The notes under the pieces were generated by a model that saw only the letters and a list, made by a program, of their open reading frames with translations, did not search any database and had not been told where the DNA came from. From positions 248,001 through 312,000 of the forward strand of contig CAZVNM010000002.1 in the NCBI GenBank assembly GCA_964628685.1: a DNA stretch of 64,000 bases, given 5' to 3'. This stretch comes from CALMEC01 sp964628685. GTDB lineage: Bacteria; Actinomycetota; Thermoleophilia; Miltoncostaeales; Miltoncostaeaceae. The translations under genes and the position numbers were made by a program. Below, in pieces: positions 8,849-18,898 of the stretch; the first letter of the stretch is position 1, and each line of letters starts with the position of its first letter.

Positions 8849-8947
8849 TCGCATCGCCGTCAACGACCCGTGTTGAGCTCGTCAGAAACCGGTGTATGGT
8901 GTGAGTGCACACACCGCTCGGGCAGGGCGGCAGCATCTGCTCACGCG

Positions 8948-8969
8948 AGAGCCACCCTCGGGTGGCTCT
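8948..8969 (-). terminator. Hairpin downstream of the rhomboid/DUF2007 pair
   Basis: AGAGCCACCC and GGGTGGCTCT form a perfect 10-bp inverted repeat separated by two bases (effectively a stem closed by CTCG). It sits just after the DUF2007 stop on the minus strand. There is no T-run, so it may be a U-less terminator or an RNA-stabilising hairpin. Confidence 0.55.
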
Positions 8970-8977
8970 GGGCGTCT

Positions 8978-9256
8978 CTAGGGCCGGATTTCGGTGGTGT
9001 CAGGGGTCTTGTCGCCGTCCGCCGCGTCGTCGTCCAGCGGTGCCAGCTGCTCCCGCGCACGCTCCAGGTCCGATGCGTGGACGAGCACCGCGCGGGCACC
9101 CATGGCCAGGAAGTCCGGCACGTCGAAGCCGAGCGTTCGCCGGTGGAAGGCATGGATGCCGACGCCGTCCAGCATGTTGACGATGAGGTCGGCCTCCGGC
9201 TGGTGACGCGCGTGGGTGAGAAGCACCCAGGGATCGTTGTCGGAACGTGTCGTCAT
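8978..9256 (-). CDS. DUF2007-type putative signal-transducing protein
   Basis: 92 residues. WVLLTHARHQPEADLIVNML followed by GVGIHAFHRR and then VLVHASDLERAREQL matches the ferredoxin-like DUF2007 fold found in many bacteria, thought to be a ligand-binding or PII-like signalling module. Its ATG overlaps the rhomboid stop by one base (TGATG) and GGAGGAGG lies just upstream, so it is co-translated with the protease gene. The acidic C-terminal tail is probably disordered. Confidence 0.72.
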   Translation of the reverse strand: MTTRSDNDPWVLLTHARHQPEADLIVNMLDGVGIHAFHRRTLGFDVPDFLAMGARAVLVHASDLERAREQLAPLDDDAADGDKTPDTTEIRP

Positions 9257-10014
9257 CAGCCTCCTCCTGCACCGACCATCCGGCGCTGTGGTGGCGGGGG
9301 CCTCCCCACGAGGAAGGGTTTGATGAGCAGGAGCCCCGCGAAAAAACCCACAATGTGGGCCCAGAATGCCACACCGCCCTCGGCCTCGGATGCCCCCGAC
9401 ACATAGAGGAACTGGAAGGCCATGTAGAGCCCCAGCACCAGCCACGCCGGGATGCGGAGCGGGAACACGACGACCAGGGTGAGGATGCGCGCCCGCGGGA
9501 AGAGCAGCATGTAGGCACCCAAGAGGCCGCTGATGGCACCGGATGCACCGATCATCATTGCCGTCGATCCGACGTCGGTGACGATCTGACCGATCGCCGC
9601 GAGGATCCCGCACAGCAGATAGAAGGGCAGGAAGCGGACCCTGCCCAGACGGTCCTCGATGTTGTTGCCGAACACCCATAGAAACAGCATGTTGCCCAGG
9701 AGGTGCAGGAGGTCACCGTGCAGGAACTGGTGGCTGACGAGCGACACCGGGCGAGCCTGTTCCTGGTTCTTCGCCACGCACACACCGGTGGACGGATCGT
9801 CGGCGTCGACCCGCCCGTCGACGATCCGGTCGGGCATCAACCCGAACTCGCAGTACACCGCCTCCCGCGTCTCCGGAAACTGCGCGATGGGGATGCGCTC
9901 GGGCTGGGGCAGCGTGGCCATCCAGACGAAGATCCCCACGTTGAGCGCGATCAGGAGCACCGTCAGGATGGGGAAGCGGTGCGTCGGGTTGCGGTCGTGG
10001 ATCGGGATGACCAT
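9256..10014 (-). CDS. Rhomboid family intramembrane serine protease
   Basis: 252 residues with six or seven predicted membrane helices. The catalytic dyad is visible: S159 in GASGAISG and H220 in AHIVGF; HQFLHGDLLHLLGNM at about 95-109 is the usual second-helix signature. Rhomboids cut single-pass membrane proteins within the bilayer. The large loop between helix 1 and 2 (about 35-90) contains two cysteines (55 and 79) that could form an extracytoplasmic disulfide. The gene precedes a DUF2007 gene in a two-gene operon. Confidence 0.93.
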   Translation of the reverse strand: MVIPIHDRNPTHRFPILTVLLIALNVGIFVWMATLPQPERIPIAQFPETREAVYCEFGLMPDRIVDGRVDADDPSTGVCVAKNQEQARPVSLVSHQFLHGDLLHLLGNMLFLWVFGNNIEDRLGRVRFLPFYLLCGILAAIGQIVTDVGSTAMMIGASGAISGLLGAYMLLFPRARILTLVVVFPLRIPAWLVLGLYMAFQFLYVSGASEAEGGVAFWAHIVGFFAGLLLIKPFLVGRPPPPQRRMVGAGGG

Positions 10015-10088
10015 GTGGGGCTACGTCCGCTCGGGTGCGCGCCGCCGCGGGCGGTGAGGGCGAGGTGCTCCGGCCGCGGCGGACACGC

Positions 10089-11039
10089 TCAGTCGGCGAG
10101 GATGTGGGCGAGGAGCGCGGCCTGCGTGTAGAGGCGGTTGTGCCCCTCCTGCCATGCTGCCGAACGCGGTCCGTGGATCACGTCGTACGCGATCTCGACA
10201 TCGTGGTGCGCGGGCAGCGGATGCATGGCGATCACGTCGTCGGCGGCACGGTCCATCAGCGCCTGGTCGACCTTGTAGGGGCCGAGCGCCCTGACCCGCT
10301 CGGCCTCGGATTCCTCGTCGCCCATCGACACCCAGGTGTCGGTGTAGATGGCGCGCGCGTCCGCGACCGCCTCGGCCGGGTCGCGCATGACCGTGACCGA
10401 TCCACCGCGCTCGCGTGCGATCCCGTCGATGCGGGCGACCAGGTCGGCGTCCGGGTCGTACCCCTCCGGACAGGCGCAGGTGACGTTCATGCCGAGCTTG
10501 GCGCACACGACGGCCAGCGAGATGAAGCAGTTGTTGCCGTCGCCCACGTAGGCCACGCGCAAGCCGTCGGTGTCGCCGAAGCGCTCGCGCAGCGTCAGGG
10601 CGTCCGCCAGTCCCTGGCACGGGTGGTGCTCGTAGGTGAGCGCGTTCACGACCGGCACCGACGCGTGGGCGGCCAGGTCGACCAGCTTCTTGTGCGGTCC
10701 CGTCCGCAGGACGATCGCGTCGACGATGCCCGACAGGATGAGGGCGGTGTCCTGGATCGCCTCGCCGCGGCCCAGCTGGGTGTCGCCCGACGAGAGGTAG
10801 ATCGCGTGTCCGCCCAGACGGAACGTCGCGGTCTCGAAGGCCACCCGGGTGCGCGTGCTGTTGCGCTCGAAGATCATGGCCACCACGCGCTTGCGCAGCC
10901 AGTCGGGCCAGTCGACGCGCGGCGTCGCCTTCAGCTCGGCCGAGAGGTCCAGCACGGTCTCGATGGCCTCGGTCGAGTGGTTCATCAGGGTCAGGACAGA
11001 CCGTCCTGCCAGTTCCGGGTGCGGCTCCGGGCGCCTCAT
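10089..11039 (-). CDS. argF: Ornithine carbamoyltransferase-like enzyme
   Basis: Transfers the carbamoyl group of carbamoyl phosphate, normally to ornithine (arginine pathway). STRTR (61-65), HPCQ and GDGNN are the carbamoyl-phosphate and fold motifs; TDTWVSMGDE is the ornithine SMG loop. The invariant HCLPA of ornithine enzymes reads H273-P274-L275-P276-A277, so the ornithine-contacting cysteine is proline. The rest of the C-terminus (GPRSAAWQEGHNRLYTQAAL) is ornithine-type. No other arg genes lie nearby. Another amino-acid acceptor (for example acetylornithine or a YgeW-like role) is possible. Confidence 0.82.
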   Translation of the reverse strand: MRRPEPHPELAGRSVLTLMNHSTEAIETVLDLSAELKATPRVDWPDWLRKRVVAMIFERNSTRTRVAFETATFRLGGHAIYLSSGDTQLGRGEAIQDTALILSGIVDAIVLRTGPHKKLVDLAAHASVPVVNALTYEHHPCQGLADALTLRERFGDTDGLRVAYVGDGNNCFISLAVVCAKLGMNVTCACPEGYDPDADLVARIDGIARERGGSVTVMRDPAEAVADARAIYTDTWVSMGDEESEAERVRALGPYKVDQALMDRAADDVIAMHPLPAHHDVEIAYDVIHGPRSAAWQEGHNRLYTQAALLAHILAD

Positions 11040-11164
11040 CGCGTCGTCGGTCTCCGTGTCGGGGTCATGCGGGCCGTCCGGCCCGCCGGGAGTCCGCAAC
11101 CGTATACGCCCGCGGGGCGGGCCGTGCGGGGCCGGCGCGTGGCACGGCCCCGCACGATGACCCG

Positions 11165-12301
11165 CTAGGAGATGAACGGCTCGCCGGACTCCACCCGCTC
11201 GAGGAGCGGGGTGCGCGGCGCGAACCGGTCGCCGGCCGCGGCCGCGAGGGCCTCCAGACGCGCCTTCACATCGGCCAGGCCCTGCTTGTCGGCCCACTCC
11301 AGCGGGCCCATCGCCCAGCCGGCGCCGAGCTTCAGCGCGAGGTCGATGTCGGGGATGGCCGCGATGTCCTCCTCGATGCAGCGGCAGGCCTCGTCGAACG
11401 CGCCCAGGTAGTAGCGCTCGGCGATGGCGGGGCCGTTGTCGTCGGCCGCGTCCGGGTCCTGGCCGGTGACGAAGCCGGTGCCGGACTTCTGGCCGAGCTC
11501 GCCCGCGTCGACGTGGGCGGCGAGCGTGGTGCCCGCCTCGAAGCGGTCACCGTAGGCGGCCAGCAGGTCGCTCTGGACGTGCCGGGTGGTGTCGAGACCG
11601 ATCAGGTCGCCCAGGGCGAACGCGCCCATCGGGGCGGCGTCAGCGGCCACGGCCTCGTCGGCCGACGACTTCGACGCGCCGATCTCGTCCGCCAGACGAT
11701 ATGCCTCGGCGAGCGCGCGCACGAGGACGCGGTTGACCAGGAAACCCGGGCACTCCATCACGCGCACCGGCACCTTGCCGACCGCGCTCACGATCGACAC
11801 GGCGCGGTCCAGCACCTCGTCGGAGGTGGAGGAGCCCCTGATGACCTCGACCAGCTTCATCACGCTGGCCGGGTTGAAGAAGTGCATGCCCAGCACGTCG
11901 CTCGGACGGCCGGTCAGGTCGGCCATGGCGCTGATGGAAAGACCCGACGTGTTGGACGCGAGGAGCGCGCCGGCCGGGGCGGCGGCGTCGATCTTCTTCC
12001 AGACGTCCTCCTTGATGGACATGACCTCCGGGACGACCTCGATCACGAGGTCCCGATCGCTCAGCGAGTCCATGGAGAGGTCCCCGCGCACGCGGGCGAC
12101 GATGGCGTCCGCCTCCTCCTGGGTCATCGCACCGCGCTTCACCCGGCGGGCGCAGATGTTGGCCAGGTGCTCCAGGCCCTTGTCGACGAAGCGCTGCTCG
12201 ATGTCGACCAGCAGCACATCGTGCCCCGCCGCCGCGAAGACCTGTGCGATCTCACTGCCCATGACACCGGCGCCCACGACGCCAATCTTGGTGGTTTCCA
12301 T
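11165..12301 (-). CDS. 3-hydroxyacyl-CoA (3-hydroxybutyryl-CoA) dehydrogenase with duplicated C-terminal domain
   Basis: NAD-dependent oxidation of 3-hydroxyacyl-CoA in fatty acid or butanoate metabolism. The Rossmann motif GAGVMGSEIAQVFA starts at residue 9; NTSGLSIS and GMHFFNPA are the family active-site region, and CPGFLVNRVL starts the first helical C-domain. At 378 residues it is about 90 longer than single-domain enzymes: a second helical domain (LKLGAGWAMGPLEWAD) follows, as in larger FadB-type proteins. Start: ATG at 12301; an in-frame GTG nine bases earlier is also possible. Confidence 0.9.
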   Translation of the reverse strand: METTKIGVVGAGVMGSEIAQVFAAAGHDVLLVDIEQRFVDKGLEHLANICARRVKRGAMTQEEADAIVARVRGDLSMDSLSDRDLVIEVVPEVMSIKEDVWKKIDAAAPAGALLASNTSGLSISAMADLTGRPSDVLGMHFFNPASVMKLVEVIRGSSTSDEVLDRAVSIVSAVGKVPVRVMECPGFLVNRVLVRALAEAYRLADEIGASKSSADEAVAADAAPMGAFALGDLIGLDTTRHVQSDLLAAYGDRFEAGTTLAAHVDAGELGQKSGTGFVTGQDPDAADDNGPAIAERYYLGAFDEACRCIEEDIAAIPDIDLALKLGAGWAMGPLEWADKQGLADVKARLEALAAAAGDRFAPRTPLLERVESGEPFIS

Positions 12302-12481
12302 CTTCTTCACCGACCTTTCGACGTGACGGGCGAACAGGAGGCGCCCCGTGTCGTCCGTGAGTCTACGGACGGCGGTGACCGCGGGCACCATGGCGCCTGG
12401 CCATGGCTGCGGGGACGAATGCAACCGCCGTCGCCGCCCCCGGCGCGTCACCGTCCCCGTGCGCCGCGCACGCCGCGCCGA

Positions 12482-12487
12482 CATAAT
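12482..12487 (+). promoter_or_regulatory. -10 box for the PAP2-like gene (leaderless type)
   Basis: CATAAT, seven bases before the GTG at 12495. The 193-base gap between the two divergent genes holds this promoter and, presumably, that of the dehydrogenase gene on the other strand, which I cannot place. Confidence 0.5.
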
Positions 12488-12494
12488 CCCGTCT

Positions 12495-12977
12495 GTGGAG
12501 CGACTGGACGCACTCGATCGTGAACTGGGCCGGCGGCTGCGGCGACTGGTCGGTCCGCGGCTCGACGGCGCCGGCCGGGCGGCGAGCGCGCTCCTGGGGC
12601 CGGTCTTTCGAGTCACGGTCGCCGCGCTCGTGCTGCGCCGGGCCGACCGCCGCACGGGTGTGGCCGCGGGGCTCGCGGCGGTGGGTGCGGCCTCGCTGGC
12701 CGAGCGCCTTCGCCGCAGGATCGGACGTCGTCGCCCCGACGCGCGGTGGGACGGACCGGGCTTTCCCAGTCGTCATGCCGCGGCCGCCACGGCCATCGCG
12801 ACGGCGGTGACGCCCCGGCGACCCGGTCTCGGGCGGCTGCTCGGCGCCGGCGCGGCCGTGGGTCTCGTGGGCCGTGTGGCCGACGGACGACATGACCCCG
12901 CCGACATCGCCGCCGGCGCCGCCCTGGGTGCGGCGATCGGCCGGACCGTCGGTCGCCTGATCGGCGGGCGCCCGTGA
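12495..12977 (+). CDS. PAP2 superfamily phosphatase-like protein
   Basis: 160 residues. The three motifs of type 2 phosphatidic acid phosphatases are recognisable: R-x6-RP as RRRIGRRRPD, PSGH as PSRHAAAA, and SRxxxxxHxxxD as GRVADGRHDPADI. Several stretches are hydrophobic (VTVAALVLRRA, GVAAGLAAVGAA, LLGAGAAVGLVG), giving a small membrane-associated enzyme that may act on a lipid or undecaprenyl phosphate. The first arginine of motif 3 is glycine here. Start from the -10 box seven bases upstream; it overlaps the next gene as GTGA. Confidence 0.7.
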   Translation: MERLDALDRELGRRLRRLVGPRLDGAGRAASALLGPVFRVTVAALVLRRADRRTGVAAGLAAVGAASLAERLRRRIGRRRPDARWDGPGFPSRHAAAATAIATAVTPRRPGLGRLLGAGAAVGLVGRVADGRHDPADIAAGAALGAAIGRTVGRLIGGRP

Positions 12978-13414
12978 AACCGCTGGCGGATCGCACGCTG
13001 GTCGGCTGGGCGCGCTGGGCGAGCGGCATCCTGTTCATGTTCGGCCTCGTCGCGATCTTCCGCGGTCAGTTCGACGACTTCACCGGGGCGGAGGTCTCGG
13101 TGCTGGGCTTCTTCGGAAGCCCCCTGACCAACCTGATCCATCTGCTGGTGGCCATCGCGATGATCGCCGCCCTCGGGTCGCTGGCGGCCACCCGCACCGC
13201 CGCGCTCGTCGTCGGCATCGGGTTCACCGTGTTCGGCCTTTTGGAGTTCGTCCTGGGCGACGGGTCGGCCGACATCTTCGGCCGCAACACCCGCATGGAG
13301 ATCCTGGACCTCGTGATCGGCATCACCGGGCTGGCGGTGTGGGCCTGGTCCACCCGTGCGCGGCCACCCCGCGTGGAGCACGTCGACGGGGCCTCGCCGG
13401 TCAGCCCAGGCTGA
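12974..13414 (+). CDS. Four-helix membrane protein, DUF4383-like
   Basis: 146 residues with four hydrophobic segments (about 12-28, 50-72, 75-95, 113-130). The pattern G.FGSPLTNLIHLLVA and GFTVFGLLEF resembles the DUF4383 family of actinobacterial membrane proteins, which have a conserved NxxH(L) in helix 2. Function unknown. The GTG start overlaps the upstream stop (GTGA), so it is co-translated with the PAP2-like gene. Its 3' end overlaps the convergent phosphorylase gene by 14 bases. Confidence 0.6.
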   Translation: MKPLADRTLVGWARWASGILFMFGLVAIFRGQFDDFTGAEVSVLGFFGSPLTNLIHLLVAIAMIAALGSLAATRTAALVVGIGFTVFGLLEFVLGDGSADIFGRNTRMEILDLVIGITGLAVWAWSTRARPPRVEHVDGASPVSPG

Positions 13415-14102
13415 TCAGGGCGTCCAGCCCGATGCGGCAGGCCTCGAGGCCCGCCGTGCGCCGGGCGTCGGCGTCCAGCCATCCGGGTGACGGGCCCACA
13501 AGGGCGTTGGAGACCGTCACCACGCACCCGGCACGCGCTCCCCGGCGGCGGGCGACGTCGCGGATGACGGCCATCTCCATCTCGACCGCGAGGATCCCCC
13601 GGTCCCGCCAGGCCTCGTTGCGTCCGGGCGCCAGGTCGTAGAACACATCGGTGGTGACGACGGTGCCCGTCCGGATCGGTGTGCCGGCGGCGCACCGGAC
13701 CAGCGCGTCGACGACGTCCGGGTCGGTCGCGTGGACACCGGGCCCCGCCATCGCGAGCCCCGCGCCGTCGTCGGCCACGACGTGGTCGGCGACGACGAAC
13801 GTGCCGGGCCCGATGTCGTCCTGAAGACCGCCGGCCGTGCCCGCACGGATGAGGACGCGTGCCCCGAGCTCGATCAGCTCGTTGGCGACGATGCCCGTGC
13901 TGCCACCGCCCATGCCGGTGGTCTGCACGGTCACCGGAACCCCGCGGTAGCGGCCCGTCACACCCAGGAGCCCGCGGGCGGCGGTCACCTCCACGGCCCC
14001 GTCCAGGAGCTCGGCCGCGACCAGGCGGGTGCGGTCGGGGTCGCCCGGACACAGGGCGAGCGGCGCCTGCAGATCCGGGCGGGTCAGGAGGTGCAGCGCC
14101 AT
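13401..14102 (-). CDS. Nucleoside phosphorylase (PNP/UDP family)
   Basis: Phosphorolytic cleavage of a purine nucleoside or uridine in salvage. Family motifs are visible in the 233 residues: LCPGDPDRT (phosphate loop), TGMGGGSTGI, IRAGTAGGLQ, and VEMEMAV, which supplies the conserved Glu contacting the ribose. The C-terminal VSNAL resembles the VSD loop but has Asn instead of the Asp typical of purine enzymes, which may favour a pyrimidine or unusual base. The ATG at 14102 is used because a minus-strand TAGTGT box ends eight bases upstream. It is divergent from tilS. Confidence 0.82.
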   Translation of the reverse strand: MALHLLTRPDLQAPLALCPGDPDRTRLVAAELLDGAVEVTAARGLLGVTGRYRGVPVTVQTTGMGGGSTGIVANELIELGARVLIRAGTAGGLQDDIGPGTFVVADHVVADDGAGLAMAGPGVHATDPDVVDALVRCAAGTPIRTGTVVTTDVFYDLAPGRNEAWRDRGILAVEMEMAVIRDVARRRGARAGCVVTVSNALVGPSPGWLDADARRTAGLEACRIGLDALISLG

Positions 14103-14109
14103 GGTGCGG

Positions 14110-14116
14110 CACACTA
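14110..14116. promoter_or_regulatory. Overlapping divergent -10 boxes, phosphorylase / tilS
   Basis: On the minus strand 14116-14111 reads TAGTGT, eight bases before the phosphorylase ATG. On the plus strand 14110-14115 reads CACACT, six bases before the tilS ATG. Only 19 bases separate the two start codons, so polymerases could not occupy both sites at once. Confidence 0.4.
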
Positions 14117-14121
14117 TCCCC

Positions 14122-15405
14122 ATGGTCGATCCGCTCATGGACCGCGTCGCCGCACACGCCGCGACGCGCGGGCTGCTCGATCCGGACGCGTCGGTGCTCG
14201 CGATGGTCTCCGGCGGAGCCGACTCGATGTGTCTGCTTCACGCCCTCATGCACATCCACCGGGGGCGGATCGGCGTGCTCACCGTCGACCACGGCCTGCG
14301 TCCCGACGCGGCCCGCGAGGCGGACGCCGTCGTCGCGTACGCCGCCGGGCTGGGGCTCGAGGCATGGGTGGAGCATCCCGACCTGCGGGCGGGGCCGGCG
14401 CTGCAGCGGCGCGCGCGCGACGCACGACGCGCGGCGGCCGCACTGGTGGCCGGGCGCGAGGGCTTCGACGTCGTCGCCACGGGGCACACGGCATCCGACC
14501 AGGCCGAGACCGTGCTCTTCCGGCTGGCGCGGGGCACCGGGCGCGACGGGGCGATCGGGATGTCCGCCGACCGCACCGTGGTGCGCCCCCTCCTGACGGT
14601 CACCCGCGACGAGACACGGGCGTGGTGTCGGCGCCACGGCGTGGCGTTCGTCGACGATCCGGCAAACGACGACCCCCGGTACGCCCGGTCACGTGTGCGG
14701 CACGGATTGGTCCCGGCGCTTCGCGCGGTCCACCCCGACGCCGAGCGGGCCGTCACGCGGTTCGCCGAGCTGATGGACGACGAGCGGGCCGTCCTTCGCC
14801 CCCTGGTGGACGCCGCATGGACGTCGTGCGCGCGCGACACCGGCCTGGACGTCCACGCCGTCGCCGCGCTGGATCCGGCCATGCGACGTCTGGTGGTGCG
14901 GTGCGCCCTCGACGCCGCCGGTGTGCCACCCGATCGTGTGTGGGTGGAGCGCGCGCTCGCGCTCTGCGACGCCGGCGGCGGATCGTTGCACGCCCCCGGG
15001 GCCGTGCGGGTGCACGTGTGGCGCGGCGTGCTGCGCGCCGACCGGGCGGTGACGCCGCCGCCGCCCGCCGTGCTCGACGTGCCGGGATCCGTGCGGTTCG
15101 GTGACGTGAACCTGACCGCGGGACCGGCGTGCGCGGCGCCGCCCGGTCCGCGGCGGGTGGACCTGCGGGCCGACGGGCCCTTCGAGGTCCGGGCGCCGGC
15201 ACCGGGTGATCGCATCGCCCTCGCGGGCGGTGGCCATGCGGCGGTGGGACGTCTGCTCGCCGCAGCCGGTGTCCCCGCCGACCTGCGTGCCGCGGTCGCG
15301 ATCGTGACGCTGCGCGGACGGGTGGTGTGGGTGAGCGGGTACCGTGCCGATGCCACCCTCCTGGCGACCCCCGGCGAACCCGCGACTCGGCTGGAGCTTG
15401 TGTGA
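14122..15405 (+). CDS. tilS: tRNA(Ile)-lysidine synthetase
   Basis: ATP-dependent enzyme that puts lysine on C34 of the CAU-anticodon tRNA-Ile so that it reads AUA. SGGADS (residues 30-35) is the PP-loop that binds ATP; GHTASDQAETVLFRL is the second N-type ATPase motif. The C-terminal TilS domain is present (FEVRAPAPGDRIA, then GRVVWVSGYRAD). 427 residues is typical. First gene of a tilS-hpt pair followed by ftsH, an order shared with many Gram-positive bacteria. Confidence 0.94.
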   Translation: MVDPLMDRVAAHAATRGLLDPDASVLAMVSGGADSMCLLHALMHIHRGRIGVLTVDHGLRPDAAREADAVVAYAAGLGLEAWVEHPDLRAGPALQRRARDARRAAAALVAGREGFDVVATGHTASDQAETVLFRLARGTGRDGAIGMSADRTVVRPLLTVTRDETRAWCRRHGVAFVDDPANDDPRYARSRVRHGLVPALRAVHPDAERAVTRFAELMDDERAVLRPLVDAAWTSCARDTGLDVHAVAALDPAMRRLVVRCALDAAGVPPDRVWVERALALCDAGGGSLHAPGAVRVHVWRGVLRADRAVTPPPPAVLDVPGSVRFGDVNLTAGPACAAPPGPRRVDLRADGPFEVRAPAPGDRIALAGGGHAAVGRLLAAAGVPADLRAAVAIVTLRGRVVWVSGYRADATLLATPGEPATRLELV

Positions 15406-15938
15406 ACGACCCGCGCATCGGTGAGATCCTCATTCCGGAAGACGTCCTGCAGCGCAGGATCGGCGAGCTGGCGCAGCAGATCTCGAAGGACTACGCGGAC
15501 CGGCAGATCCTGGTGATCGGCGTGCTGAAGGGGGCGCTCCCGTTCATCGCCGACCTGGTGCGCAGGCTGACCGTCCCGTGCCAGCTGGACTTCATGGCCG
15601 TGTCGTCGTACGGCGCCTCGGTGCACTCGTCCGGCGTGGTGCGGATCCTCAAGGACCTGGACCGTCCCATCGAGGGCCGCCACGTGCTCCTGGTCGAGGA
15701 CGTGATCGACTCCGGTCTGACCCTGTCGTACCTCATCAAGAACCTGCGCTCGCGCGACCCCGCGACCCTGGAGCTGGCCGCGCTCATGGTGAAGCCGGGA
15801 CGACGCGCGCTGCCGCTCGAGCCCCGCTACGTGGGCTTCGACATGCCCGACCGGTTCGTGATCGGGTACGGCCTCGACCTGAACGAGGACTTCCGGCAGT
15901 TGCCGTACATCGCGGCGCTTGACACGGGCGGAACGTGA
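15402..15938 (+). CDS. hpt: Hypoxanthine phosphoribosyltransferase
   Basis: Purine salvage: hypoxanthine (or guanine) plus PRPP gives IMP (or GMP). The PRPP-binding loop VLLVEDVIDSGLTL lies at about 95-108; VIGVLKGALPFIADL and the SSYG flexible loop near 62-68 are typical. The last third (VGFDMPDRFVIGYGLDLNE) contains the purine-binding aspartate region. 178 residues. The GTG overlaps the tilS stop (GTGA). Confidence 0.94.
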   Translation: MNDPRIGEILIPEDVLQRRIGELAQQISKDYADRQILVIGVLKGALPFIADLVRRLTVPCQLDFMAVSSYGASVHSSGVVRILKDLDRPIEGRHVLLVEDVIDSGLTLSYLIKNLRSRDPATLELAALMVKPGRRALPLEPRYVGFDMPDRFVIGYGLDLNEDFRQLPYIAALDTGGT

Positions 15939-15954
15939 GCCGGACGGCCGCTGC

Positions 15955-15960
15955 TATCCT
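15955..15960 (+). promoter_or_regulatory. Candidate -10 box for ftsH
   Basis: TATCCT, about 36 bases before the CTG start at 15997; AAAGGG at 15985-15990 is the Shine-Dalgarno site, six bases before CTG. Confidence 0.4.
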
Positions 15961-15996
15961 CGGCAAACTCGCTCCGCGCCGTCCAAAGGGTCCGTC

Positions 15997-17943
<1,947 letters not shown>

Positions 17944-18048
17944 TCCACCGCGGGTCGGGCGGTCCCGTGAGGGGTGACGCGCCCGCCGGCGTACGTGCCC
18001 GGAGCGAGCGATCGGTTGTCCGGCCCGTTCGCGGGTCGGCCGGCCGGG

Positions 18049-18054
18049 TACCAT
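18049..18054 (+). promoter_or_regulatory. -10 box of the folate operon (leaderless type)
   Basis: TACCAT followed by seven bases and the folP GTG at 18062. No Shine-Dalgarno sequence is present. Confidence 0.5.
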
Positions 18055-18061
18055 CGCCGTC

Positions 18062-18898
18062 GTGACCCCCGACCCCCTCGCCTGGCTCACCGCCCCCTGC
18101 GTGATGGGGATCCTCAACGCGACGCCCGACTCCTTCTCGGACGGGGGCCGTCACCTGGACCCGGAGGACGCGCGTCACCGGTTGGCGGCCATCGCGGCCG
18201 AGGGCGCCGCCATCTGCGACGTGGGGGCCGAGAGCACACGTCCGGGGTCGGAGGCGATCCCCGCTGACGAGCAGCTTCGCCGGCTCGAGCCGGTGCTCGC
18301 GGCGATGCGGACGGGCGGTGCGCCGATCCCCGTCTCGGTCGACACGGCCGATGCACGCGTCGCACAGGCCGCGATCGACGCCGGCGCGGTCCTCGTGAAC
18401 GACATCACCGCGGGGCGCGGTGACCCCGACATGCTGGACGTGGTGGCGGACGGCGGCGCGGCGATCTGTCTGATGCACATGCTGGGGACACCGCGCACCA
18501 TGCAGGACGCACCCGTCTACGACGACGTGGTGGAGGACGTCGTGGCGTTCCTCGCCGCGCGGACCGAGGAGGCCGTGCGGCGCGGCATCCCGGAGGAGCG
18601 GATCCTGCTCGACCCCGGCATCGGGTTCGGCAAGCGGCTGGAGCACAACCTGGCGCTCATCGCCGGGCTTCGACGCATCGTCGACCTGGGCCGGCCGGTG
18701 CTGGTCGGGGTGTCGCGCAAGCGGATGTTCGCCGACCTCCTGGGGCGCGACGTGCAGGAGCGCCTGGCGGGGTCGCTCGCCGTCGGTCTCGCGGCGGTCG
18801 CCCGCGGGGCCGCCGTGCTGCGCGTCCACGACGTTCGAGAGACTGTCGATTCTGTGCGCGCATGGAGCGCGGTGAACGATGTGGAGGATGCGCGATGA
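18062..18898 (+). CDS. folP: Dihydropteroate synthase
   Basis: Joins p-aminobenzoate to 6-hydroxymethyl-dihydropterin diphosphate; sulfonamide target. MGILNATPDSFSDGG (15-29) is the first signature with the pABA/diphosphate loop; CDVGAESTRPG at about 60-70 is the second loop. The TIM-barrel continues with GAVLVNDITAGRG, LMHMLGTPRTMQ, LLDPGIGFGK and LVGVSRKRMF. 278 residues. First of a tightly overlapping folP-folB-folK operon starting with a leaderless GTG. Confidence 0.95.
   Translation: MTPDPLAWLTAPCVMGILNATPDSFSDGGRHLDPEDARHRLAAIAAEGAAICDVGAESTRPGSEAIPADEQLRRLEPVLAAMRTGGAPIPVSVDTADARVAQAAIDAGAVLVNDITAGRGDPDMLDVVADGGAAICLMHMLGTPRTMQDAPVYDDVVEDVVAFLAARTEEAVRRGIPEERILLDPGIGFGKRLEHNLALIAGLRRIVDLGRPVLVGVSRKRMFADLLGRDVQERLAGSLAVGLAAVARGAAVLRVHDVRETVDSVRAWSAVNDVEDAR

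Noticed and set aside
15919..15996. TTG start for ftsH at 15919 and the TTGACA there as a -35 box.
   Set aside because: The extension is unlike any FtsH N-terminus and lies inside hpt; the TTGACA is 30 bases from the nearest -10, too far.
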